Assembly (NCBI GenBank): GCA_023425615.1
Contig: JAFACJ010000999.1
Coordinates: 1 to 16,413, forward strand
Reading direction: 5' to 3'
DNA length: 16,413 nucleotides
Origin: Actinomycetes bacterium
GTDB lineage: Bacteria; Actinomycetota; Actinomycetes; Streptosporangiales; Streptosporangiaceae
Shown here: piece after piece, positions 1 to 6,614 of the stretch
Layout of the letters: every line of letters starts with the position of its first letter
Numbering within the stretch: position 1 is the first letter of the stretch
Notes under the pieces: model-generated
Databases searched by the model: none
What the model saw: only the letters and a program-made list of their open reading frames with translations
What the model was told of the DNA's origin: nothing
Position numbers and translations under genes: made by a program

Positions 1-1054
1 GCACAGGGCCGAGCCGCTCCAGCGCCGGGTAGGCAAGACGCCGCGCCTCGAAGAGCGCCTCGGCCTCGACCGGGTCGGTGGACTGCTCGGCCCAGGCAGC
101 GCCCGCGTCGCGGAAGACCGACGCGACGGCGCCCGCCTCCTCGTCGCCGGACGCGCCGGGCGTGTCGACGCTGGCCAGGAGCATGGCCTCGGCGGAGGGG
201 TCGATGCCCAGGTGCCGCCATTCCTCCACCGCCTCCAGGCAGGCGCGGTCGAGCAGTTCCAGCATGGCCGGGACCAGACCGCGCGAGGTGAGCGCGGCGA
301 CGGCACGTCCGGCGTCCAAGAGGCTGTCGAACGCACCGACGACGGTACGGGGGGCGTCGCGCCGTGCCGGTCGCAGCCGCAGCGTCACCTCGGTGACGAC
401 GCCGAGTGTGCCTTCGGAGCCGACGAACAGGCCGGTCAGGTCGTAGCCCGCCACGCCCTTGGTGGTGCGGCGGCCCAGGTTCAGACGGGTGCCGTAGGCG
501 CCGCCCGGCCCGCCGACCACCGCCTCGAGCCCCAGTACGTAGTCGCGTGTGACGCCGTACTTCAGGCAGCACAGGCCGCCGGCGTTGGTGGAGACGTTGC
601 CGCCGATGGTCGACCAGGGCGCGCTGGCCGGGTCCGGCGGGTACCACAGGCCGTGCTCGGCGACCGCGGCCTTGAGATCGTTGTTGACGACGCCGGGCTG
701 GACCACCGCGAGCATGTCCCCGGTGTCGATCTCGATGATGGAGTCCATCTTCGACATGTCCAGCACCAGGCAGCCGTCAACGGCGTTCGCGCCGCCGGAC
801 AGGCCCGTGCCCGCGCCGCGCGGTACCACCGGGACGCCCAGTTCGGCGCACACGGCGACGGCACGGGCGACCTCCTCGCTCGATCGTGCCCGCAACGCGG
901 CGAGAGGGCTGCCGACGGGCGCCCACTCGGCGTCGTCGTGGCTGACGCTCGCCAGTACGTCGGGATCGGTGATGAGCAGGCTCCCGGGCAGCGCCTTGGC
1001 CAGGTCGTCGACATCAAGGACGGAAATGGTGCACCTCGTTCTCACAGGGCTCAT
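1..1054 (-). CDS. FAD-binding oxidase, GlcD/D-lactate dehydrogenase type (3' end outside window)
   Basis: This is a flavoprotein oxidase or dehydrogenase of 2-hydroxy acids in the vanillyl-alcohol oxidase/PCMH superfamily. Reading from the ATG at 1054, 351 codons are present and the frame is still open at base 1. Family members are about 450 residues, so roughly 100 C-terminal residues lie outside. Visible landmarks are the FAD pyrophosphate loop VVPRGAGTGLSGGAN (residues 76-90), the flavin-site segment STIGGNVSTNAGG (148-160), KGVAGYDLTGLFVGSEGTLG (199-218) and then TEVTLRLRP. The substrate (glycolate, D-lactate or another 2-hydroxy acid) cannot be decided because the C-terminal cap is incomplete. 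The gene is divergent from the patatin-like gene. A GCCTG-TTTT-CAGGC dyad lies directly against the start codon, and the ribosome site is weak (ACAGG). Confidence 0.9.
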   Translation of the reverse strand, partial: MSPVRTRCTISVLDVDDLAKALPGSLLITDPDVLASVSHDDAEWAPVGSPLAALRARSSEEVARAVAVCAELGVPVVPRGAGTGLSGGANAVDGCLVLDMSKMDSIIEIDTGDMLAVVQPGVVNNDLKAAVAEHGLWYPPDPASAPWSTIGGNVSTNAGGLCCLKYGVTRDYVLGLEAVVGGPGGAYGTRLNLGRRTTKGVAGYDLTGLFVGSEGTLGVVTEVTLRLRPARRDAPRTVVGAFDSLLDAGRAVAALTSRGLVPAMLELLDRACLEAVEEWRHLGIDPSAEAMLLASVDTPGASGDEEAGAVASVFRDAGAAWAEQSTDPVEAEALFEARRLAYPALERLGPV

Positions 1055-1068
1055 GCCTGTTTTCAGGC
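1055..1068. promoter_or_regulatory. Inverted repeat next to the oxidase start codon
   Basis: GCCTG (1055-1059) and CAGGC (1064-1068) form a perfect 5-base inverted repeat around TTTT. It ends one base before the oxidase ATG on the minus strand. On RNA it would be a small hairpin covering the ribosome-binding region, and on DNA it could be a short operator half. Function is inferred from position only. Confidence 0.3.
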
Positions 1069-1107
1069 TAGGTGAACAAGCCGGTGCCCAGAGACATCGT
1101 CTTGTTC

Positions 1108-1138
1108 TTGACTTCAAGTTCGGTTGAAGTCCCATGGT
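1108..1138 (+). promoter_or_regulatory. MerR-type promoter/operator for the patatin-like gene
   Basis: A -35 box TTGACT (1108-1113) is separated by 19 bases from a -10-like CATGGT (1133-1138). The long spacer is filled by a perfect dyad, GACTTCAA (1110-1117), six bases, TTGAAGTC (1124-1131). This is the geometry of MerR-family promoters: a 19-base spacer with the dyad starting inside the -35 box, as at the mer operon promoter. With a start about seven bases after the -10, transcription would begin at the ATG at 1145, giving a leaderless message. No merR-like gene is visible nearby, so the regulator must be encoded elsewhere. Confidence 0.6.
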
Positions 1139-1144
1139 GGTGGC

Positions 1145-1948
1145 ATGACGAGAACTCGTGGGCTGGTGCTGGGGCCCGGTGGACAGGTGGGGACCGCGTG
1201 GATGGCCGGGTTGGCGCAGGGGCTGCGCGGACTGGGCGTGGATCTCGCGGACGTCGATGTGGTGGTGGGGACGTCGGCGGGCGCGATCGTGGGGGCCGCG
1301 CTCACCACGGGACGTGATCTCGGCGAACTGGAGACGCTGCCGCCGTCCGACAGATCCGACACCGGCGGCCCCGCGGTGGCGGCCGACCGGCTCGGTGAGG
1401 TGTTCGCGCTGCTGGGCGCGGACGGGGTCACGCCGGAAGAGGCCATGCGGAACGTCGGGAGGCTCGCGGTGCGGGCCGCGCCGTTCGAGGAGGAGCGTCT
1501 CCTCGCGCAGATGGCCTACTGCATCGGAGGTGATCAGCGGTGGCCGTCGGTGCCTCTGCTGATCCCGGTGGTCAACGCGGCGAGCGGGCTGCCGCGGGTG
1601 CTGGACCGCGACTCGGGGGTGCCGCTGGTCCGCGCGGTGGCGGCCAGCACCGCGATGCCGACCCTCGCCCCGCCCGTCACGATAGACGGGCAGCCGCACA
1701 TGGACGGGGCTTTGCGGGCGGGCGGCAATGCCGATCTGGCGGAAGATCTCGATTTCCGGATCATCATCGAGCCCATGGCGCACGTCTTCCCTTCGGCACC
1801 TCCCGCGCCCGGCGAGGTGAAGATCGCACCTGACGCGGCCGCACGTGCGGCGATGGGTGCCGACGTGGGAGACATGGCCGCCTGGAGGCCCTCGTTCCTG
1901 GCGGGCATGGCCCAGGCCGCGACGGTGCGCGAGCTGCTGAGGTCCTGA
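1145..1948 (+). CDS. Patatin-like phospholipase family protein
   Basis: A 267-residue serine acyl hydrolase of the patatin fold, expected to cleave phospholipid or other acyl esters. The glycine-rich oxyanion-hole segment LGPGGQVGTAW lies at residues 9-19. The nucleophile elbow GTSAG puts the catalytic serine at residue 44, and the dyad aspartate is in MDGAL (Asp187). No signal peptide or membrane segment is seen, so it is probably cytoplasmic or peripheral. The frame opens at a TTG at 1124, but that codon lies inside the operator dyad. The ATG at 1145 sits where transcription should start and leads straight into the GPGG motif, so I chose it. The gene is monocistronic or followed after 77 bases by a membrane-protein gene with its own strong ribosome site. 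Confidence 0.88.
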   Translation: MTRTRGLVLGPGGQVGTAWMAGLAQGLRGLGVDLADVDVVVGTSAGAIVGAALTTGRDLGELETLPPSDRSDTGGPAVAADRLGEVFALLGADGVTPEEAMRNVGRLAVRAAPFEEERLLAQMAYCIGGDQRWPSVPLLIPVVNAASGLPRVLDRDSGVPLVRAVAASTAMPTLAPPVTIDGQPHMDGALRAGGNADLAEDLDFRIIIEPMAHVFPSAPPAPGEVKIAPDAAARAAMGADVGDMAAWRPSFLAGMAQAATVRELLRS

Positions 1949-1966
1949 GGTGAAAAGGGCAACGAT

Positions 1967-1980
1967 CCCGGGTGTCCGGG
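1967..1980 (+). terminator. Short GC hairpin after the patatin-like gene
   Basis: CCCGG (1967-1971), loop GTGT, CCGGG (1976-1980) begins 19 bases after the patatin stop codon. There is no T-tract. Hairpins without T-tracts are common in actinomycetes, but this stem is only five pairs, so it is a weak candidate. Confidence 0.25.
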
Positions 1981-2025
1981 CGTCGAACTCCCTAGCCTTA
2001 CGAAGGTCATCACAGGAGGAAAGCC

Positions 2026-2973
2026 GTGGCCCGTCATCTCTTCGCGGTGCTGCTCGCAGTACCGGCACTCGCTCTGACCTGGGTGTTCACCGCCTTCGGT
2101 GGGCTGTACCTGGCGCGGGAGCTGCGATCGGCCGTCCCCGGCGGGTCGCCGTCAGAGCGGGGCGGCGACCAGGTGCGCGAGCTCAGCGAACTGCTCGTCG
2201 ACCAGCCCTGGGAGTGGAAGGCGTTCGGCATGTTCGCGGCCGCGGCGGTGCTGCTGGGGCTGGTCATGGGGGCCGGGAGGTTCTCGCCGCTGCTCGTCCT
2301 GGTGACGGGAGTGCCGATCGCCGCGGCCGGTATCGCGGGCGCGCTGTCCCCGGCCACCGCGAAGGACATCGCGCAGGCGCTTCCGGCGCTCGGCGCGGGC
2401 GAGGGCGGGCTCGGCGACACCACCGCCGGCACGCAGAGCTTCCTGCTGAACGGCGGCTATCTGCTGATCGGCGTCGCGCTGGTGTGCGCGGCGCTGCCCG
2501 CCTTGCGCGCGCCGCGGCGCAAGCCCCTGCACTGGGTGTTCGGCCTCCTGATCGGCCTGGTCGCGCTGGTCGTCGCGTGGGGGCTGTTCCTGGAGGGCGC
2601 CTGGCAGCGGGACGGCGTCCGGGTGGCGCTGCTGGCCGCGGCCGGAGCGGTGCTCGGGTACACGGCCGGATCGCGCTTCCTGCCGCGCACCGCGGCGTTC
2701 GCGGCGGGGCTGCCCGTCTTGACGCTCGGCGTCCAGTACCTCCTGATCCAGGACCACACCCTGTGGCTGGCCGACCGCCTGTTCCCCTACGGGCCCGACA
2801 TGACCGAGCACACCATGCGGCTCCGCGGCGCCCTGCTGTCGGGCACCGACCTGTACCTGGTGCTCGGCGGAGCCCTCCTGATCGCCGCGCTCGTCCCCTG
2901 GCGGCGGCTGCCCCGGCTGACGCCCGCGCCCGCACCCGTGGCGGCGGCACGGAAGCGGAAAGCCGCGGCCTGA
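2026..2973 (+). CDS. Uncharacterised multi-pass membrane protein
   Basis: I do not recognise a family. The 315-residue product has about eight hydrophobic helices, at roughly residues 5-29, 68-84, 87-107, 141-160, 169-189, 198-216, 222-241 and 274-292. A polar loop of about 35 residues with several Glu and Asp follows helix 1. Helix 4 is followed by a basic RAPRRK stretch. The C-terminus is Ala/Pro-rich and ends in a positively charged RKRKAAA, expected in the cytoplasm. The GTG start at 2026 is fixed by AGGAGGA (2014-2020) five bases upstream. There is no transporter or enzyme motif. The stop codon is seven bases from the stop of the convergent ROK gene, so there is little room for a terminator between them. 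Confidence 0.8.
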   Translation: MARHLFAVLLAVPALALTWVFTAFGGLYLARELRSAVPGGSPSERGGDQVRELSELLVDQPWEWKAFGMFAAAAVLLGLVMGAGRFSPLLVLVTGVPIAAAGIAGALSPATAKDIAQALPALGAGEGGLGDTTAGTQSFLLNGGYLLIGVALVCAALPALRAPRRKPLHWVFGLLIGLVALVVAWGLFLEGAWQRDGVRVALLAAAGAVLGYTAGSRFLPRTAAFAAGLPVLTLGVQYLLIQDHTLWLADRLFPYGPDMTEHTMRLRGALLSGTDLYLVLGGALLIAALVPWRRLPRLTPAPAPVAAARKRKAAA

Positions 2974-2980
2974 GCGGCGT

Positions 2981-4198
2981 TCACACCCCGGCGCGGGCCG
3001 CGAGGGTCTCCAGGGGGCTGTCCAGGAGGGCGGAGAAGGCGAGTTCGGCGGCACCCATCAGGGTGGTGTCGTCGGCCAGCGCCGAGACCGACAGGCGGAC
3101 GCGCTCGCGGGAGACCGGCAGGACATGGGCGTCGATCCGGGCGCGGACGCGGGGTGCCGTGCCGTGGTAGAGATCGCGGAGCATCCCGCCGAAGACGAGG
3201 ACCGCCGGGTTGAAGAGGTTGATCAGGTTGACGACGCCGATGCCCAGCCAGTCGCCGATCCGCTCCAGCGCCCGGCGGGAGCTGACGTCGCCGGCCTCGG
3301 CCAGCGCCACGACCGCGCGGATGCCCTCGCGTCCGAACAGCTCGCCGGTCCGCCCCGCGTACTCCAGCAGCGCCTCCTCGCCGACCTCGGCCTCCAGGCA
3401 GCCGCGTGAGCCGCACAGGCAGCGGCGGCCGTCGAACGGGTTGACCAGCATGTGCCCCAGTTCGCAGCCGTAGCCGCCGTCGCCGTCCAGCAGCTTGCCG
3501 CCGACGATGATCCCGCCGCCCACGCCGACGTCGCCGTGCAGGTAGATCAGGTCATCGACACCGCGGCCCGCGCCGCGCACCCGTTCGGCGACCGACCCCA
3601 GGTGCGCCTCGTTGCCGACCTCGACGGGCACCCCGAGGCCGAGACCGTCGGCGAGCTCGGAGCCGAACGCCTGGTCGACCCAGCCGAGCTGCGGCCCGTA
3701 GCGGACCATCCCGTCGGCGCGCCGGATCATGCCGCAGTAGGAGGAGCCGATCCCCACGCACACCGCGCCCGGCGGCGCCGCGGCCGCCAGTTCACGGCCG
3801 AAGGCGGCGAGCACCCCGACGACGTCCTCGAGATCCACACCGGCACGGGCCCGCACCGCCTCGCGGCGCTCCATGATCCGCCCGCCGAGCCCGACCCTGG
3901 CCGCCACGAGCCGGTCGACGGCGACGTCGAAGGCCAGCCCGTAGACGCCTTCGGGTTCGGGGGTGACGACCAGGGACGGCCGTCCCGCACGCCCGGTCTC
4001 CGCGGGCTTCTCCTCCCTGACGAGCCCGGCGGCCGCGAGTTCCGCGGTCAGCGTCATGATCGTGCTGCGGTTCAGGCCGGTCCGCTCGGCGAGCGCCGTC
4101 CGGGACAGCGCGCCCTCCACATGCACCAGCCGCAGCACCTCCCCCAGGTTCCGCTGCCGCGTCTCCTCCTGAACCCGTCCTGTTCCTCTGGCCGCCAC
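2981..4198 (-). CDS. ROK family transcriptional regulator (XylR/NagC-like)
   Basis: A 405-residue sugar-responsive regulator. The N-terminus is a MarR-like winged helix-turn-helix (about residues 15-80, with SRTALAERTGLNRSTIMTL as the HTH core). It is followed by a ROK domain whose zinc site is complete: His249 in CELGHM and the CxCGxxGCxE motif (C260, C262, C267, E269). In ROK sugar kinases the catalytic aspartate is in an E-N-D-A motif. Here the corresponding stretch reads VGNEAHLG, with Glu197 in place of Asp, which fits a sugar sensor rather than a kinase. The GTG at 4198 has no strong ribosome site, so the true start may differ by a few codons. It lies 69 bases downstream of the esterase gene on the same strand. 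No sugar transporter or catabolic gene adjoins it to reveal the target. Confidence 0.9.
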   Translation of the reverse strand: MAARGTGRVQEETRQRNLGEVLRLVHVEGALSRTALAERTGLNRSTIMTLTAELAAAGLVREEKPAETGRAGRPSLVVTPEPEGVYGLAFDVAVDRLVAARVGLGGRIMERREAVRARAGVDLEDVVGVLAAFGRELAAAAPPGAVCVGIGSSYCGMIRRADGMVRYGPQLGWVDQAFGSELADGLGLGVPVEVGNEAHLGSVAERVRGAGRGVDDLIYLHGDVGVGGGIIVGGKLLDGDGGYGCELGHMLVNPFDGRRCLCGSRGCLEAEVGEEALLEYAGRTGELFGREGIRAVVALAEAGDVSSRRALERIGDWLGIGVVNLINLFNPAVLVFGGMLRDLYHGTAPRVRARIDAHVLPVSRERVRLSVSALADDTTLMGAAELAFSALLDSPLETLAARAGV

Positions 4199-4267
4199 CG
4201 AGCCAGTATCGCCGCTTCAGGCGGTGCGACGTCCCCCGGCACCCGGAGTCGACGCGCGGCGGCGCCG

Positions 4268-5539
4268 TCAGAACGTACTGGGGAACGTCTCGGGCTCCTC
4301 TTCTCCGGACGGTTCGCCGTGCAGAGGGTGCAGGGCGCGGGTCTCGTCCAGCCAGATGAACGCGTCATAGCGGCGTCCCGGCGTGGTGGTGACGTAGTTG
4401 CGCAGGCCGTCGCTCTCGGTGTGGTAGACGACGCCGATGGCGCGGTGGCTCACCGGCTCGTCGTACCAGGCGGGCCGGTCGGCGCCCGGAGGCACGATGA
4501 ACAGGGCGTTACGCAGACCGGCGGCGTGTAGGAGGTCCTCCAACGAGCCGGCACGTGCGGGCGGGACGGCCATGACGGTGGCCGGGGCGTCCCAGGCCCG
4601 TCCGGCGACGACCGAGCCGCGGTGGGTGCCGAAGCCGACCAGGACCACCGCGCCGTCCTCGCCGTGCCGTTCCCGGGCGAGCTGCCCGAGATTGATCATC
4701 CCCGCTCCGGCCATGTCGGTGGCACGGGCGTCGCCGATATGGGTGTTGTGCGCCCAGACGATGGCTTTGGCGCCGTCGTAGAAGTCGACGAGCCGGTCGA
4801 GGGTGTCGGCCATGTGGACGTCGCGCCGGTTCCAGGACTCGGGGCCGCCGCGCACCATGGCCCGGTAGTACTCCTCGGCTCCGGCGACCACCTCGGCGTT
4901 CTGCCGGAGGGCGAACCCCGCCTCGCCGGAGGGCGCGGCCCGTCGGACGGCGGTCAGCAGGCCGACGACCTCCTCCTCGCAGGAGGCGGGGATCAGGCAG
5001 GTGGCCAGGCCGTACTGCTGCGGGTCGTGTCCGTAGGACTCGAAGCAGTGCAGGGCGCGCAGCACCGCGTCTGCCTCGTCGGGCAGATGGTCCAGCGCGT
5101 AGCGGCGCACGGCCTGGAGCGAGTCCCAGAGGCTGTAGACGTCGAGGCCGTGGAAGCCGACGCGGTCCCGCCGCGGGAGCGCGTCGTTCCAGAAGCGCAG
5201 CCACTGGCAGAACTCCGCGACCTCCCGGTTGGCCCACATGAAGGTGGGCCAGCGGCTGAAGCCGTACACGGCCTCCTCCACCGTGCCCTCCCCGGTGACG
5301 GCACGGTGGATCCGCTCGCAGTCGGGCCAGTCGCCCTCGACGCCGACGAACCGGAAGCCCCTCTCCTCGATCAGCCGGCGGGTGAGCGCCGCCCGCCAGG
5401 TGTAGAAGTCATGGGTGCCGTGACTTGCCTCACCGATCAGGACATAACGGGCGTCGCCGATGCGCTCCAGCAGCGGATCGAGATCATCGGGGACCGTCAG
5501 CGGCAGCGCCGACCGCTCGAACTCCTCATGACCGGCCAT
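4268..5539 (-). CDS. Erythromycin esterase family protein
   Basis: A 423-residue homologue of the EreA/EreB/EreC family, whose characterised members hydrolyse the macrolide lactone ring. Key elements are present: LIGEASHGTHDFY (Glu37, His40), an arginine shortly after (Arg49), the second acidic motif VGVEGDWPDC (Glu69) and the C-terminal histidine cluster WAHNTHIGDA (His264, His267). These match the residues placed in the active site of Ere enzymes. The frame extends to a GTG at 5560, but a GGAGG run eight bases before the ATG at 5539 makes that the better start. Chromosomal actinomycete members are often uncharacterised, so macrolide resistance is possible but not implied. It is divergent from the SPFH lipoprotein gene and upstream of the ROK regulator. 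Confidence 0.9.
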   Translation of the reverse strand: MAGHEEFERSALPLTVPDDLDPLLERIGDARYVLIGEASHGTHDFYTWRAALTRRLIEERGFRFVGVEGDWPDCERIHRAVTGEGTVEEAVYGFSRWPTFMWANREVAEFCQWLRFWNDALPRRDRVGFHGLDVYSLWDSLQAVRRYALDHLPDEADAVLRALHCFESYGHDPQQYGLATCLIPASCEEEVVGLLTAVRRAAPSGEAGFALRQNAEVVAGAEEYYRAMVRGGPESWNRRDVHMADTLDRLVDFYDGAKAIVWAHNTHIGDARATDMAGAGMINLGQLARERHGEDGAVVLVGFGTHRGSVVAGRAWDAPATVMAVPPARAGSLEDLLHAAGLRNALFIVPPGADRPAWYDEPVSHRAIGVVYHTESDGLRNYVTTTPGRRYDAFIWLDETRALHPLHGEPSGEEEPETFPSTF

Positions 5540-5600
5540 CACTTCCCCCTCCCCCGTCACAGGCGGTATGCCCGCAATCTCCGGGCGAATCTCGCGATCA

Positions 5601-5623
5601 TGTCACCAAATCACCCCGTGACA
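5601..5623. promoter_or_regulatory. Dyad in the esterase/SPFH divergent intergenic region
   Basis: TGTCAC (5601-5606) and GTGACA (5618-5623) form a perfect inverted repeat with an 11-base spacer. It is about midway between the start of the esterase (minus) and the start of the SPFH gene (plus). The spacing places the half-sites about 1.6 helical turns apart centre to centre, which suits a dimeric regulator. The regulator is unknown. The ROK protein encoded next to the esterase is one candidate. Confidence 0.35.
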
Positions 5624-5656
5624 CGTCGGAGTGGAAACGGGCTCTGCTCCCCCCTG

Positions 5657-5673
5657 ATTGGAGTGCATCCAAT
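5657..5673 (+). promoter_or_regulatory. Inverted repeat over the SPFH ribosome site and start codon
   Basis: ATTGGA (5657-5662), spacer GTGCA, TCCAAT (5668-5673) is a perfect 6-base repeat. The left arm contains most of the Shine-Dalgarno GGAG (5660-5663) and the right arm contains the first two bases of the ATG (5672-5674). In the message it would be a small hairpin able to hide both. It could equally be a DNA site or chance. Confidence 0.35.
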
Positions 5674-6532
5674 GAAGCGCCTCACCTACACGGCCCTGGC
5701 CGTGGCCGGGGTCCTCGTCCTCGGCGTCTCCGCGACCGGCTGCTCGGTCTCCGTCCGCCCCGACGGGATGGGCCTGGAGTACAACGCCGGGCCCTTCTCC
5801 TCCACCAAGTTCGACACCTGCGGCAGCGGCCGCGTCTGGCACGGCCCCGGCGACAAGGTGTACATCTACCCCATCGGCCAGCGCACCTACCGGTTCGGCG
5901 ACCACGGGGACACCGACGCCCTGAAGATCGTCTCCAAGGACAACCTCGAACTGACCGTCGAGGGCGTGGCGACCTTCAGCCTCAACGCCTCCTGCAAGAC
6001 CCTCCGCAAGTTCCACGAGGAGATCGGCCTCAAATACGAGGCCTACGAGGACGACGGCTGGGCGGAGATGCTGCGCGTCTACATCGGCGCGCCCCTCGAC
6101 CGCGCGCTGGACCAGGTGTCCAAGAAGTACAAGTGGATCGACCTGTACTCCAACCCCGAGGTGAAGAAGGCGTGGGAGGAGGAGGTGGGCACCGCCGTCG
6201 CCGCCCAGGTCAACGCCACGGCCGGCGACAACTACTTCTGCTCCCCCACCTACACCGACAAGGGCGAGTGCGGCGCGTTCCTGCTCACCCTCCAGCAGCC
6301 CACCCCGCCGGAGAACGTCCGCACCTCCCTGGCCGCCGCCCAGCAGGCCGTCCAGGACAACCAGACCCAGACCAACCGCAACAAGCAGATCAAGACCGAA
6401 CTGGAGGCGCTCCGCGACCTGGTCAAGGTCCTCGGCCCCAACGGCGCCATCCTCTACCAGGCCATCAAGGACGGCCGCATCAAGGTCGTCCCCGTCCCCG
6501 CCGGCGGCAACATCAACGTCACCGACGACTGA
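5672..6532 (+). CDS. SPFH/band-7 domain lipoprotein
   Basis: A 286-residue exported lipoprotein. The signal sequence MKRLTYTALAVAGVLVLGVS ends in a lipobox ATGC with Cys24 as the lipidated residue. Residues 30-210 look like a band-7/SPFH (prohibitin-type) domain: a beta-rich start with VYIYPIGQRTYRF, then KIVSKDNLELTVEGVATFSLN, then a helical stretch with conserved acidic and aromatic residues. Residues 217-250 (Gln/Asn/Lys-rich) probably form the coiled coil usual after SPFH domains. Four further cysteines (50, 108, 190, 200) could form disulphides outside the membrane. SPFH proteins scaffold membrane assemblies, but this one's partner is unknown. The start is ATG 5672 with GGAG eight bases upstream. 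Translation upstream of it in the same frame is noise. Confidence 0.8.
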   Translation: MKRLTYTALAVAGVLVLGVSATGCSVSVRPDGMGLEYNAGPFSSTKFDTCGSGRVWHGPGDKVYIYPIGQRTYRFGDHGDTDALKIVSKDNLELTVEGVATFSLNASCKTLRKFHEEIGLKYEAYEDDGWAEMLRVYIGAPLDRALDQVSKKYKWIDLYSNPEVKKAWEEEVGTAVAAQVNATAGDNYFCSPTYTDKGECGAFLLTLQQPTPPENVRTSLAAAQQAVQDNQTQTNRNKQIKTELEALRDLVKVLGPNGAILYQAIKDGRIKVVPVPAGGNINVTDD

Positions 6533-6540
6533 CACCGACC

Positions 6541-6566
6541 CCGGCGGGCCGCCACCGGCCCGCCGG
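6541..6566. terminator. Strong GC-rich hairpin between convergent genes
   Basis: CCGGCGGGCC (6541-6550), loop GCCACC, GGCCCGCCGG (6557-6566) is a perfect 10-base stem beginning nine bases after the SPFH stop codon. It lies 49 bases from the end of the convergent MFS gene. It lacks a T-tract, as is typical of actinomycete terminators, and could serve both strands. Confidence 0.7.
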
Positions 6567-6614
6567 AACCCCCTGTCCGGGGCCACGTCATGGAGGCCCC
6601 GGGTTGCGGTGCTG

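Noticed and set aside
4622..5671. A long in-frame extension upstream of the SPFH lipoprotein
   Set aside because: It runs antisense to the esterase gene and would bury the lipoprotein signal sequence; the ATG at 5672 has a ribosome site.
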